64,000 nucleotides of DNA from Mariannaea sp. PMI_226 (taxonomy: Eukaryota > Ascomycota > Sordariomycetes > Hypocreales > Nectriaceae). The stretch covers positions 2,046,001 to 2,110,000 of the forward strand of contig JANFOG010000002.1 in assembly GCA_024336345.1 (NCBI GenBank), in the 5' to 3' direction. Made by a program: the position numbers and the translations under genes. Below the pieces are notes generated by a model that searched no databases, had not been told where the DNA came from, and saw only the letters and a list, made by a program, of their open reading frames with translations. The stretch's first letter is position 1. Every line of letters starts with the position of its first letter. This document shows, piece by piece, positions 12,180 through 24,968 of this stretch.

Positions 12180-12955
12180 TTTCTTCCTTTTACTTTGGTC
12201 CGAATGAATGAGCGAGCGATATGTCTCGAGAAGTTAGATCGATGCGATGCGACGTAAATATCAGGCGGTGCTGAAGGAAAATCGGCATCAACGTGCGACG
12301 GAGAGTCCAGTCGAGGTTCGAGATGCAAGAGACGGGTGGCAAGTGTTGGAATGGAATGTTACGACAACGCGGCTCAGGCGTGAAGAAGAGAAACGGGGGC
12401 GAGCCGGATCCGACAGGATCGAGGCCGAGTCGAAAATGCGAATTGACAAAGAGACTGTGCGAAACAAGAGTCGGGGTCGGATGGAGAAGGAGAGAGAGAG
12501 AGCGAGGATGAGAAGGTCTTGGAGCCGGGGCCGGGGGGGAGAAGAGAAAAGAGACTTTTGCAAATCCAGGCAAGACGGGCCAGGCCAGGGTCTAGATGGA
12601 AGGGCAAGGGGGGGTCTGGGGGACGGAACCTGGGAGGATTGCGAAAAAGCAATGATTTTCGCGCAAGGCGGGGGAGAAAAAGAAAAGTGTCACAAAAAAA
12701 TAATGATAAGAGATGGCCAAAGGTAAAGAGAGAAAAGAAGGGGGGGAAGGTGTAGATGGTGGGTTGTTGCCGCGCGCTGGGGGGGAGAACTGGAGGGCGA
12801 TGGAATTGTTCAGATGAGAAGACGGGAGAGGCAAAAGTCGAATTGGGAGGGCAGAAGCCACAGAAGATCTGCTGGTATTGCTTCTGCCTGTAGCTTACTT
12901 CTTCAGCGAGAAGCAGAAAATAGGAAAAACAGGGCCTAGCAAAGCCGACGTGCAC
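12180..12955 (-). promoter_or_regulatory. Pyrimidine-rich (sense strand) tract upstream of phosphodiesterase gene
   Basis: The + strand is strongly purine-rich (repeated GAGAGA, GGGGG and AGAAAAG), so the phosphodiesterase sense strand is CT-rich. CT-rich sense-strand tracts are common next to transcription starts in filamentous ascomycetes. If that holds here, the transcript would carry a leader of 1 kb or more. This is inference from composition. Confidence 0.3.
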
Positions 12956-15009
12956 GGTAGGTGGATGGCAGCAGTCGCACCATGAGAATCAATCGATCCA
13001 AGGTGAGGAAAATGGTCAAGGCCAAGGCCACGAGGAATGAGAACGCGAGAGAGGCCAGTGAGGCGAGGGGCGTGTTCGGGATTTTCGCTGGGTGTGTGGC
13101 AGCGGGCGTCTTATTACTAACGGGAGAGCTGGGCGACCAAGCGGAGTGGGGATTTGGGGGAGGATGGTACGGGCAGCAGACGGAGTCTGAGTAGCCAAGG
13201 ATAAATACAATGAATAGCTAGCTGGAACGGCCCTCCAGCGGAAGTGTCGTCAGGAGTGAATTTAGGCGGGAGAGAGGAGTCACGTTAGCATTGGATAGGG
13301 GATAATCATAGCCATCACAGCAGCTATGCCGACAGGGGAAGCCGACGAGAACAACTCCGTACTTGCGTAGGATGGAGAGGCGAAAAGGGGGCGCAGGTGC
13401 ACTTTGAAGATGGGTTTTTTTTGGGTTTGGTTTGGTTTTGGGGGTGCCGCACAATAGGGTTGAGGAAAGGGAACAGGGCTATTTACAAAGAATACCATGA
13501 ACCAACTATGATAGGCCTGGCAAGCAAGAGCGGGAGCAACGTAGATTCATGATGGAAGCAGGGGGCGCAAAACACCCCAGGATGACAATGATCAGCAATC
13601 ATGGGAGGGATATGTGCCTGCCTACCTACCTATCGCAAGGGTTTTGTCTATTTTTCTTCTATGTAATTTAGTGGGTAGGCGACGATCATTGTCAGATACG
13701 AAGTTAGCTGTGCGTACAGAGTAATTAATACACCTTAGGGACAAGCACGAGCACGAGCACAATGGTGGTGGTGTCGAAATGGGCATATTTCGTCTCTGAA
13801 CGGCATCATCGGCGCTGGATGCAGGAGAGACGAGGCATCAAGGCATCGACGCTTTGCTGGGGGGAGGAGAACCATGAGGGCCAATGAATGGATTCCAGGG
13901 GATCCACAGCGAAAGTCGATGGAAGCGGAAGGGGGTTCGAGTGGGGCATTGACGGTCGCTTGGAAGCCTTCTGGCCGTTTTCGAGAATCTGGAATTGCCA
14001 CAGTTCCCACAGAATTGACAAGGAACAGGTTATGTACGATGGTAACGGGGGTTCCCAGGAATCTTTCTCGAAGCCTGGACGAAAGGGTTGGCGCGGCCAG
14101 TTAGGCCAGTCAGCTACTTTCTTTGCCCAGCCCACATTTGTACGCTAGGACATTTCTGATGGAGCCGGACCAGCGTTGCAGCGTCACTGCGTCAGCACTT
14201 TTAGTGCAAGGCGCATATATTGTGGGCGACGGCTGAGTGCACTGTATCCGTCCTTACGTACAGAATACGTATAGCGTGGGTACTGAGTACGGGCCGGCCA
14301 GGTAAGGTCTGGCAGCGCAGAGAGCCCAGTTTCTCGGAGGCTTGCACCACACCACAGTGAAGCCTATCGCGGTCAAAGTATTTTGGAGATGGGCGGAGAA
14401 TCCATTTAGGGAAAGGGGCAAAAAAAAAAGGTGCGGTGCAATACCCGTACCTAGCAATGTACCTTCTTCCTGTACCTCCGCGCTATCGTTTATCTCGTAC
14501 CTTGCGTCTTATTAGGTACCTACCATGGGTTATGTAGGTATGTATTACAGAAAAGCTACCAACCCGCTACGTCAGTGCTACAGTACCCCAAGCAGCGGGG
14601 CATTGTGCTCGACCACCTGCTCAACCAAGCTCAAGTTCGCGGCCAACCTGGCCCTCCACACGTGCGTTTTGGCGTTTTGGGGTTGCTGCTGCAAAAATCA
14701 GAGAGGAGCCCGGTGCTGTGGGAGTAGCTAGACCGCGGAAGAGAGTAGTGGCCTTTATCTGTCTCTCTTCTTACTGGCTGTTTCTCTGCCGTCTCGTCTT
14801 AGTGGGCCACCCGAGAAACTTCGGCTTTTGAAAATCTTTTCCATGACAAGTGCTAGAGGATAGAGACTGCACGAGGGAGCTGGTGACAACCTGAAGCCAA
14901 GCCTCCTGCCGGAAAGGATCTGTCGCGTTTTGGGGGTGGGAAAGCACGAAATGGAGTGGGGCCTTTGGGGGCCTTGATGGATAGCCCCGTGAGGGGAAGA
15001 CACCTCCAT

Positions 15010-15042
15010 ACAGTAGGTAGGTAGGTATCTACCTACCTTAGT
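15010..15042. repeat. TAGG tetranucleotide repeat with inverted copy
   Basis: A run of GTAG units is followed by TC and then TACCTACCT, giving a 9 bp perfect inverted repeat (AGGTAGGTA / TACCTACCT) with a 2 nt loop. It is part of a motif family scattered through the intergenic DNA. Confidence 0.65.
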
Positions 15043-15285
15043 AAGAGATACCGTGACGGAAAGACATACATAACGAGAAGGAGCCATATTAATAATCATG
15101 GGCTGTTGATAAAGGATTTGGTCAGGGAACCACAATTAACCTCTTGCGATATCCAGCTGTACTACCAAAGACCAACACGCGTGCTGCTGTGTTGGGCTTC
15201 GCCATCCCCCAGGCTTTGTTAATTGAAATTCCCACCGAGCCGACTCTCTCAACTACTCCCGATAAAATAAAAGCAAATTAAGATA

Positions 15286-15342
15286 ACAAGAAAAAAAGAA
15301 AGAAAGAAAAAAGAAGAAAAGAAAGAGAAAAGAAAGAAAACC
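15286..15342. repeat. GAAA-rich simple repeat
   Basis: About 55 bp consist almost only of GAAA and GAAAA units on the + strand. It is a low-complexity purine tract in the large gene-free region. Confidence 0.6.
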
Positions 15343-18126
15343 CTTTCCAGGGGAAAAGATTTAGCGGAGCTCAAAACAGAGCGCTTTGGCCTTTGTTATC
15401 ACCCAATACCTAAGGTACCTAGGTACAGTAATGCCCAATGTATGTACCATAATCCAGGCCCTGGGCATACTACGTACAGAGTCACTATCGTCTTGCGTTT
15501 TCTCTCCTTACCTCAAGAATGGCTTGGGATACTCCGTACAATGTAAATAGAAATGACCACTTACAAGTCAAAGATCGCGGCTCGGTGCGCTAAGACTTGG
15601 TATGTCAAGAAGTTTTCGTGATCAAATAACTGAGACAGCGCGTACCTAACCTACGTATCTACCTCAGCATGTGTGTCTACCGATGCACACGATTTCAGAC
15701 CTACATGGTGAATAGGACCGAAGACCAAAATTAACAAGGCTCCAGATTAGCAATTAACTGGGTGAGATTCGCCTTGATGTCTCACAAAGAAGTTGCTTTT
15801 TTTCTTGCTTTTTTTTTTTCACACTTTCTGCTTTCTTGTTCCTCTGCCTTTATCAATATCATAAATTACAGAATGCCGGTGATTGGGTCCATCATTCGGG
15901 ACCTGACCTACCTACATCTAACCACTTAGAGGTACATTACTCAGGAGTTGCGTCAGAGATGCCCCAGACAGGTGCGTCTAAGGCCTCACTGAGTTAGGTG
16001 AAGTTGGTAGGTACCCTAACGTTGGTGTGTACCTATGTAATCAATTACCTTAGGGTAGTTTTTCGGTAAGGTGGCCTCTGGTGCACGTCCAGTTCTGCCT
16101 TCTCAAGTACCCGTGTGAAAGCAGCTCACCATCTGCATCGTTATTCGCTTGAAGCCATCGTAATTCCTTTTCCATCTCCATTTCCCATCTCGAAATCTCC
16201 ATTTGTAACCACCAGCCATGCCTGCATGCCTTGCTCATCCCAGCTTTCCCATGCCTTTGCATATCATTGCGTCCCCCACATCTCCTCTATCAGGAGGGCA
16301 TGCATATACGATGCAGAACCCTTGGGGGGGTGCAAGTTCTCAGGTCGACAGGCAGCTCCATCAGCACCTGAGTCACAATAACTCTCATCGCGTGTGCTGG
16401 ATACCTACCTCCCCGCAATCTGCCCATTTCCTGCCCTCGCACCTCTCTGGGCGGGACGCACTCTTGAGCAACATGTACCGGGTATGTACATAGTATCCCT
16501 TAAGCCCTCATGGAGGATGTCTCGCCCCGCATCATGGCCCCCCATGGGCCATACCAGATCCAAACTCTCCGTCCTCAATAACCATCTGCCTTTCCTATCT
16601 CAGCCAAGATCAGCATCTTGACTTTCTGAATCTCCGGAACAGGGGTTCAACAATGGTCTCTGATCCGTCCCTTTCCCTGTTTCTCTTAATTGATTGCCTT
16701 CAAGTATCTGAAACCGACGTCGTCCATAGCCAATCCCTCCCTTCTAATCATCTTGCCCTAAATGCAAACTCCATTTCTCGTCTTTGGATTCCCATGTACC
16801 CTGTCTTGGTGAGGCATGCTGGATTATGAAGGGTGGGAGGGCACCGACTCGCCACCAAACTCACAATTTGTCAGGCTTCACCTTGCACAGAACTAGCAGA
16901 GTACGCTCAGCTACAAGACCCCGATACAGCCCAGCTTCGCTCTGGTGACAAGGACGTTTCAGGCTTACCAGAATCCTTCAATGTGGTGGCATGGCAAAAT
17001 AAGGGCCTGGGTTTGCCAGGGTGTGTTATAGGGTATGGTGGTTCCCCAAACACCTGGCGTCCAGGGATGTTCCTGTTTATGCATTGTATCATGTGTATCA
17101 TTCCAACATTTGGGAATATTTCAAGTTGTAGGAGGCGGCCGGCAACCATACACTCGAAAACGACGGTAATTTTACCATTCACTGGTACCGCCTGGACAGC
17201 TGCCTCCACCTTCTCATCACTCGTCTGTATTTTACTCAGCGGGAATTTACCGTGAAAGCTGCAGATTAAACTGCCTGTCAGCTTCTGTCCCACAGAAAGA
17301 CGAAGACCACAACACATAGTCATTCACCCTCCCTGCTCCGTGTGCTCCATCACAGCAACGAGAGCCCGGGTAAAATCAAGGCCTCCTCTCTTGCTCCCCA
17401 ACAATCGTAGGGAATAAGATGGCTGAGGATGTGTGATGTTATCACTCCACACAATTATACAATCATATAGCCCACTAAGGAAAGGAAAGGAAAGAAAAGG
17501 TATCTAACCGATATTGTACACCTAAAAAACCACTCTATATTTTCGGTCGAGGCCAAGCTCTATCCGCTTTCCAGTCCGGAATCGGTCAGTGCCATGCCAA
17601 TGTCCTTTATCGGTTGCAATATTGATCCGCTTCTCCTCCACAACACATCCACCTGTCACTCAACCTCCGCTTGGCCCGTTTTCCCTGTGGCCTGGAACCA
17701 ACTTGTCTTTTGAGGCCAAAGACCCCACGAACCTCCGAGCTATACCTTGAGTCTATGTACCATAGTGCCTACTGTTTGACTGGCAACTTCCCCTCCTGGT
17801 CAGTTTGCCCGACGGTCTTGAGTGCCCACTCCACCATCCTGCGAGCTGTGCGCCATAGCATCCATAGAATGTGCCCCTCTTCTGCAGACTATGGCTTCCA
17901 GCACTCCAGAAGTGTTGGGAAGATTGCTATGAACCAGTATTAAAGTTCATGAGAAGCTGGCTGAGCAGAGGGTCGCTGATGAGACTGCTTCACAGGAATT
18001 CAGACCGCATCGATTGTGAATGGGCCTTGATGCAGTGAATAAGTTTTCTTGTCAGCTTCTAAATCAAACCGAGCTCAAATGGTTTATTAGCAGAATTATG
18101 AGAACATTGACGTCTTTGTCAGACAG

Positions 18127-18356
18127 GCAAGCTAGTAAGCTAGCAAGCTAGAATCCCCCCAGCACATCACCCCAGATAAACTGATTGACCTGACGATAAC
18201 AACCCCGCCTAGGCAGGTCAATAACGAGGGGCACAGGGATCCTAGCTCCTGTTCGCCTGGCTAGCCAGCCTCCAGTAGTAGCCCACGCCAAGAATATGAG
18301 CAGGGGTCGTGGGCAAAGCCTTGGGAGATGCCAGAGCTCAGAGCTCAGAGCTCGGA
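18127..18356. repeat. Clustered short tandem repeats (AAGCTAG and AGAGCTC units)
   Basis: Near 18127-18152 the unit AAGCTAG recurs three times, and near 18333-18356 AGAGCTC recurs three times. Both units are partly palindromic around AGCT. They lie in the 3' flank of the deubiquitinase gene with no coding content. Confidence 0.5.
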
Positions 18357-19732
18357 CTTGAGGAGATCGAGAACATGGTCAACCCTGATGTCGCACAAAA
18401 AACGCTGAGCAAGGGACCTCGACAACCCCAAATTGCATCGTTCATACATACTACAGAGTAGGCAAGCCGGAAACTCTTCCAAAATCAATATGCGCCGGGT
18501 GCTTGTGAGCGCAGCGCAGCGCAGCATGGATTGTGGCTCCCCTTGGTCACCACTTGTATCGAACCAAGCCGAGGTAACGGATAATGCATCTTTTATTGAA
18601 AGTATCTTTTTCTTCTTTGTTTTGGCACCTCTTCAACTGATCACACCCTCTTTCCCCTCAATCTTCAATTGCTCCTCCCCGAAGGTTCCGCAACAAAGGA
18701 ATACGGGGTATGCAAGAAAACTTCTAGATTTCTGCTGCTGTTCCGGGGGAATAGAACGTGGCTTGCGCGATGCACACATCCTTCCATCCTTCTGCGTGCA
18801 TCTCCAGACGGTATCGCGCCCTCAAACCAGCGGCCGGATCCCCCCTGGTCGATTTCAGGTCGCCCGCTTCTGCCTTGGTGGAGAAAAAAAAAGCCAACCG
18901 AACCAGAGAAAAAGCATTGCTCCGCAGCTTACTTTGTACCTTGAACCCTGGATCGATATTCGCCGTTCATGGGGGGCTTCCTTCGGTCGCCGCAGCGAAT
19001 TAGTACGAACTGAAGTTTTAGAGTCTCCATTTGGGCGAAGGATACGTTAGATAGTCTCTTCTATAGTACCAACTTACCACCTTATGTAACTACTTACTCT
19101 CCTAATGATGTAAGCTGTAAACCCGTGTAGAATTGCGGAGTATTGGCATGCCCTAATTATTGTACATATTAATAATGGTCCACTACCACCAGGAACAGCT
19201 ACTGTGCTGTACCTAGCTTCTTGTAGTTCACTCAAATGGTTCACTCGGAAGGGCTGGCAGTCCAATTCAATAGCCAAATAATCAAGTGTATAAACCGTCA
19301 ACAAGGACTTTTCCCTCAAGAGCAGAAACCTGATAGCCAGCACGCTATTACCGACTCAACTCCCCTTATCGTAAAGGGGGAAAAGAGAAAGCATCAAAGG
19401 TCGGCTTCATATTTGTTGGATAAGAGTTTATGTATTGTGTGTCCCAAGCAGCAACAAGCTTGTGGTTGTGTTGTGACCCGTGTCTATGGATTTCCTATCT
19501 ACAACCCTCTTCCTAGACACAGTTTTTCCCATTCATTCTAAAGAAAGAAAGAAAAGAAGAAAAAAACAAAATAATTCATACCAATCGGGATTCATTCATC
19601 AGCTCCCCTTCATGCCAAAGTTTTGCAGGTCCAGGGCCCCCATCTTCAAGTTTCATACGGCTGTTCCACCGCATCATCATGATGCTCCTTGTACAACCCA
19701 TCACGAGGATATTTTCCCACCATTATCATGAA

Positions 19733-19764
19733 TTAAAAAAGAAAAAAAAAACACACACACACAC
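19733..19764. repeat. Poly-A and AC dinucleotide run
   Basis: A-rich sequence leads into about eight AC dinucleotides just past the stop codon of the deubiquitinase gene. It is a simple sequence repeat in its 3' UTR. Confidence 0.6.
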
Positions 19765-19770
19765 AATCTT

Positions 19771-22700
19771 CTACACATGGGGTGTTGTATCGCTCTCAAG
19801 GTGAATCTCGGCCACCTCGTTGGAATCGTCGTCACTCCCCGCACGCGCAGGTGCCGATACAACACCCTTACGCTCCCAGGCAGCATTTTGAATGTCCACC
19901 AGTGCTGCCTGCTCACCCTCGTTTGGGGCAGGAGGTCCAACTTGACCATTGGGCAAATCTGTACCAGTCATCTCGGTGTCATGATCGTAAAGCTCTTGAT
20001 CGGTTATAGGCTCATCTGCCGAGTCCAACTGCGCATCATCGCTGGCAAAGTCGGCGCCGGTGGAATCTTCGGCACCACTGTTGCCACCAAGGCCCTCAAA
20101 GTTCCAGCCTTGCTCCAAGTTCAGTGATATGGAGGGTAGTGATTGATAAGCGTCCTTGACATCAACGCCTTCGTCCTCAATGCTGTTGTGGATGGTCTCA
20201 ATCCGACTTGGGCCCTCATAGGGCGGAAGATCATCATCCTCGTCGTCCTCGTCGCCATCTCTCAATGTGGTAACAGTAACTCTATCCGAACCATGACCTG
20301 CTTGACGGCGAGTTGCTGCGGCTCCTGTCCCAGCGCTCGGCGACCCATTCAGGGAGAAACCCTCGCCGAGACGCCGACCTTCCCCCGCCTCTGTCTCGTC
20401 GTCATCGCCGTCTTCTTCGTCTTCATACTTCTCAGAGATGGCTCCGAACCGGGAGCCGCCTAAAGGGAGACTTGATCGACGGCGGTAGAAGAGGAGATAT
20501 GCAGCCGAGGTGATGGCTGTTGCTGGGTCTGCCACATGGGACACGGATGAATCTACCGCACAGTTAGAATTTTCTATCATACAAGACACACAAGAATGCG
20601 GTGAATGTTTTGCAAAACCTACCATTGTAGTTGTACCAACGTCCATCCACAAAGTTCCTGGCGTAGGCAGTGTAGTGACCGCCGCCCAGGCCACCGTAGT
20701 GATCATCGACGCCAATCAAGTCATAGATTTCATCTTTACCGTCTTCCTTTTGGATAACACGACTTGTTAGATCCAGTCCCTCGATGGGGAAGTCAACCAT
20801 GACATCCAACTTGTCTCGTCGGTACCCCGAGCTGCTGAAGCGCTTCAGGTGAGCCACAAGAATATCAGGTGTTTTCCACAAGTCGAACTTCTTGCTAGCT
20901 CGGCGGTGCTCCTTACAGCGCGGACAGTACCACATGTCCTGCTCGGAAAGAATCTCCGCTCTCTCAAACTCATCAAGACATTCCTCAAGAGTAATGCCGC
21001 GATTCCTGCGATGGTGACGTCTCCTCTGGCTGATCTTGAGAGCGGGGTCATTCAAGGAATCTAGGTCAATGAATGTTCGAGCACCCTGGTCCTCAGTGGG
21101 CTTCCGCAAGGAGCCACCAAAAAGCTTGTCCCAGGCGTCCTCGGCCCAATCAATGACAAGCCCTTCACCAAGTCGAATTAAAGGTCCACCATCAGCGACA
21201 GCTGGTGGCGTGGGCTGAGATTTGACGGGTGCCAGCTTATGAGCTTTGCCAGTTCGCATCTGCTTCTCACGTCGCTTGTTGCCCTTCTTGCCATAGGTCT
21301 TGTGTCCTTTGAACTTCTTGCGGCCTCCCATTTTGGAAGGTCGGGGGCCATTCTAAGTATAGTTAGTAAACAAAGGTTGTCGCAATGAGGGAGAACATTT
21401 ATTGAAACATACCCTGGCAGGTCTGGTGACATCTTCATCACTCGACTCCTCCAACATCCGAGTCTGACTCTCGCTAGGCTTGGAGCTTTCATCATTAGTA
21501 CTATCATCTTCGTTACCAGACGCGGTGCTGTTGGAGCTCTCGGGACTGGTTGTGTCATCGTCCACCTCCTCAGGCTCAGGGATACGATCTGTCAATTTGG
21601 GAAGGGCACGGTGGTTATCAATGCTCGACCAACCAGTTGGAACTCCACCTCCCGTAGACGCATCTGTGAAGTAGCTCATCTCAAACAAATTCTGAAGCTG
21701 AGGGTCGAGGAACTCATCCGAGTTGACAAACTTGGGGCGGTTGGCGTTGAACTGTTTGAGGACCTGGGGGTGGTGAATTGGGGTCGGGTTTGCATCCTTC
21801 ATCGTAACATCGACCAAATCATCCTCTCCTTCGACAGATTGGGCCATGACTTTACCATCGCCCGAAGAGTCAACGTCGGAAGCAGAGGTGATGACGACAT
21901 CGCCTTCTGTAGTGCCGTTCTCAGCTTCATTTGTGCCCAAGAATCCAGACCAGCTAGAGAAGGTCGCCATCTTTTCCAGGACTTTACGTCGAATAGAGTC
22001 AAGGTTAGAGGCCTCCTCTTTCGTCAGGCAAATGAAGTGAGGAGGAGCAATGTCATCTGAGCCTCGCCCTACGCTGTGAGGACGACGATGGAAGACAGGA
22101 ATGACCATGTTCGCATAGCGAGCGTCGTCCCACTCAGGAGCATCGAGAGGAGTGTCAATATCCAGCATGGATCGGTACTTCTTAACTTTACCCTTGTGCG
22201 GCCAATTGGTAGGAACAAACTCGAGCTCATGGATGGTAGGGATATCGTTCTGCTGGATCTCTTCTGAGACGTCCTGGGTGTTGTCATAAATTTTGAAGAA
22301 TCGGTCCTTAAATTCCTCAGCCCCTATTAACCGATCCACAGGAACGCCAGTCCGGATAGACACAAATTGTTTGAGTTGCTCGATGGCGCTGTGCTTAGGC
22401 AGTTCCACGTCGAGCAAAACAGGGACATCATTCAGAGGGAAGAATTTGACCTGTTTTGACCACATGTCTTCCACGGGAAGAGGCAATGTGAGGTTATTAA
22501 AAGGATCAAAGGTAATGGAAATTTTGCCACACTCAGGGCACTTCAAGGTAGACTTGTACATGCCGGTGAAGAGGTCTGCAATAACGGAATCATCTCGTCG
22601 TCGAGTGATATCCCAAACCTCATCAGCCATTTTTTTGATAGCCTCTGGGTTGTTGATCATATCGTCTGTCGAGTCAGGCTTCTCGATGTATGGCTTCTTC

Positions 22701-24968
22701 TTGATACGGCTCAAATCTTCTTGGAGTCCGTCGAGAAGGAAACCTAGAAACTCCTGGGAGTCTTGCTGGCCCCATCCAGAGAAAGTGCTCCGGCAGCGAC
22801 CAACGGTGGTCTTGAAGTCTCGAGGACTCACAGATCCCTTGCCTTCCATATATATCTCCTTCAGTAGGTTTCCGTATGCCACGGCGACCTTGCCATTGTA
22901 GCCCAATGGGTTTGACTTGTTTACCTCTTCCAGGTATGTACCTGTCAGAAAGTACTTTGTCAATTCCTCGACGCTTCGAACACATTGCAGTGCAGAGTTC
23001 ATATAGCAAGTGTTTCCGAGGTTCTGGAGACCTACAGCTCCGACGCTGCGACCCGATTTCTTCTGGACTCGGCCTCGGGTCAGGGGACCGCTGCCGGGAG
23101 CAGGGCTGCTTCGACCGCTGACAGGTGCTGAAGCAGCGGCCAGTACACTGCCTCTGGTAGGTATGGCCTTATCACTAGTACGCTGGCCAGTGTACGTGCT
23201 AACCCAAAACTTGTCAATTGATTCGTCGACAACAAGCGTCTGATCAGTGACAAGCTGATATAATTGCAGCGCGGCCTTTCCATTGTAGTTCTCATTGCCA
23301 GTCTGGTCTTCGACGGGGACCTTGATTTTATCGTCGCGAACCTTGCCAAAGCTGGCAACGTCCAAGAGAAGCTTTGACCACGAATCCTGAGGGGGCTGAG
23401 TAACGATACGACCAGGTGAGTCGGGCGGGGTCAGAGTTCGGCGAGGCTCAGAGGGCCCGCCGGGAATGATATCAGGGATCGACCAAAGGCGGATTTTGCG
23501 GTCCAGCGTTACCCCGCAATATAATTTCACTTCCTTGATGAAGGTCTGGGCGTGGTAGTTGCGGCTTCTGGCGAGCACAAGAGTTGCAGGGTCCTTGGCC
23601 TTGAGAGATTGTTCGATGGGCAGAGGGCTGACTTCTGACCACAAGCGGTGGATACGAAAGATGGGTGGATGGTACTCATACATGATGTTTGGCTCTGCAT
23701 CACGTTCGGCAGAGTTGATCGCAGTGCGGATAATGGGCTCTTGGTTGTCCTTGATACCATACCAATCAACCACCATCCTCCAGGCGTCCTCAGAGAATAA
23801 TTGAAATGATTCATCGGATGATCCTGGCTTAAGACGAACAAACTTCGTTCCATCGGGCTCCTCGATAACCTCGTGGATGATGTCGGAATTGTCTACAGGG
23901 CCAAGAGACCCTACAGGGGTGTCCGTCGTGGAGTCCTTGGTCTTATTGTCCTTCGAATCACCACCGAGAGCGAGGGCTTTGTCGACCCAGGAGCGAGACA
24001 CCAGGTAGGCATGGTTTCCTTCTTTGATACGCTCCTCGGCAAATGCTTTTAGAAGAGTCTTGATTATTTTGACCTGTTCTGATAGAGGGGGGGCTACATA
24101 TGGAAATGTGTTAGCGGACAAAAATTTATACTAGAATAAAAATAAAGCTTAAGGGAAGTAGGGGTGGTAGTATGTGATAGTAAGAGAAGATAATGAAAGG
24201 GAGGGGGGAAATAAAAAAAAAAGGTGCCGTGAAAAAAAAAAAAAAAGCTATTCGCTTTGCTCTCAACTTACGTTGAGAAGCGCCCTCTTTAACAATAGTT
24301 GATGGCTCGGGGGGGTCCACGCTCATTGCTCGAGACAGGCCACTGGTAGCTGGCTGGGACGTATCAACCAAGTCAGCGGACTGAGAGGTGGTCATCTCGA
24401 CGTCCCGGGTCTTATCCGAGGAGTTTTCGGGATCCATGCTTGAAGCACGTCGTTTCAATGGGGATGAGGATCGATGAGGAACGTCTGGATCGCCATTCAT
24501 AATGGCACGCCGGGAGACGAGGAAGGGAGACTGGCTTCTGACAGAGGCGGCAGCAGGGCCAGTGTCGTCTCCCCCTCGGTCACTCTCGATTGAGAGGTCT
24601 GCGTAGGCGGAGGCACAAGGCGACGAGGCGGTGGAAGAAGCGTAGTCGGCTGAGACCAGGGAACTGGCGTGGTGTTGGAGGCGCGGGGGGAGGCTGGAGG
24701 CTGGCTGGGAGTCGGCACGAAGGTACGAGGGCGTGTCAGGGCCTGAAGCCACAGAGGCGGCCGAGAAGGAGAAGGCGGGATCGTCGTCGATTTCACACGA
24801 AGGCAGTACGTCGTCGGTGGGAGAGGGTGAGTCGTCAAGCGGATCCTGGTCGGCGGGGGGAGGACGGGAAAGCTTTCTCTTCTTTGAGGAAGACGTCTTG
24901 ACAGCGAGCTGCCTTCGCAAGGGCAGCTCGGAGGCGGAGGCTGCTTGGGTGGGAGGGGAGGGGACCAA
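19771..24968 (-). CDS. Ubiquitin C-terminal hydrolase with DUSP domain (Ubp12/USP4-15 type)
   Basis: This cysteine protease removes ubiquitin from proteins. Minus-strand exons are about 24968-24272, 24093-21413, 21352-20623 and 20552-19771, with consistent phases, giving about 1630 residues. The order is: a Ser-rich N-terminus with KKRKLSR; a DUSP domain early in exon 2 (AYLVSRSWVDKALALG, then FQLFSEDAWRMVVDWYG); the catalytic Cys box NLGNTCYMNSALQCV; a long insert with acidic stretches; a zinc-ribbon pair CPECG and CPRCK; and the His box GGGHYTAYARN with GRWYNYNDSSV. The last exon encodes an acidic disordered tail. This matches yeast Ubp12 and animal USP4/USP15. The 5' end is uncertain: the frame begins with no ATG (24968 is TTG, and an in-frame stop lies about 66 bp upstream), so a further upstream exon holding the ATG is likely. 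Confidence 0.88.

Larger units (their letters stand above)
11140..19770. other. 8.6 kb region without a supported gene
   Basis: No open reading frame here reads like a protein: the longest are 193 and 205 codons, low in complexity or random in composition, and I could not join any into a family-like product. The region contains purine-rich + strand tracts at 12.2-12.95 kb, a (GAAA)-rich block at 15.29-15.34 kb, TAGGTA/TACCTA motifs at 14.5-16.1 kb, and short tandem repeats at 18.13-18.36 kb. It is likely to include the promoter and leader of the cAMP phosphodiesterase gene and perhaps non-coding transcripts. No tRNA or 5S rRNA pattern was found. Confidence 0.6.

Noticed and set aside
12247..12726. 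159-codon plus-strand frame rich in Arg, Glu and Lys
   Set aside because: It is the purine-rich complement of the tract above. The composition follows from base bias.
12374..12955. 193-codon minus-strand frame
   Set aside because: It comes from a pyrimidine-rich tract, so the product is Phe/Pro/Ser/Leu low complexity; overlapping frames on both strands are equally open. No family character.
13935..13950. GGTTCGAGTGG resembling a tRNA T-loop
   Set aside because: The second half of the B-box is wrong and no cloverleaf can be drawn around it.
16907..17323. 138-codon minus-strand frame starting with ATG
   Set aside because: Codon use is mixed and no domain is recognised; an overlapping plus-strand frame of equal length exists. 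Not enough support for a gene.
18433..19050. 205-codon plus-strand frame
   Set aside because: Longest frame in the empty region, but residue composition is random, codon use is unlike the true genes, and no motif is seen.
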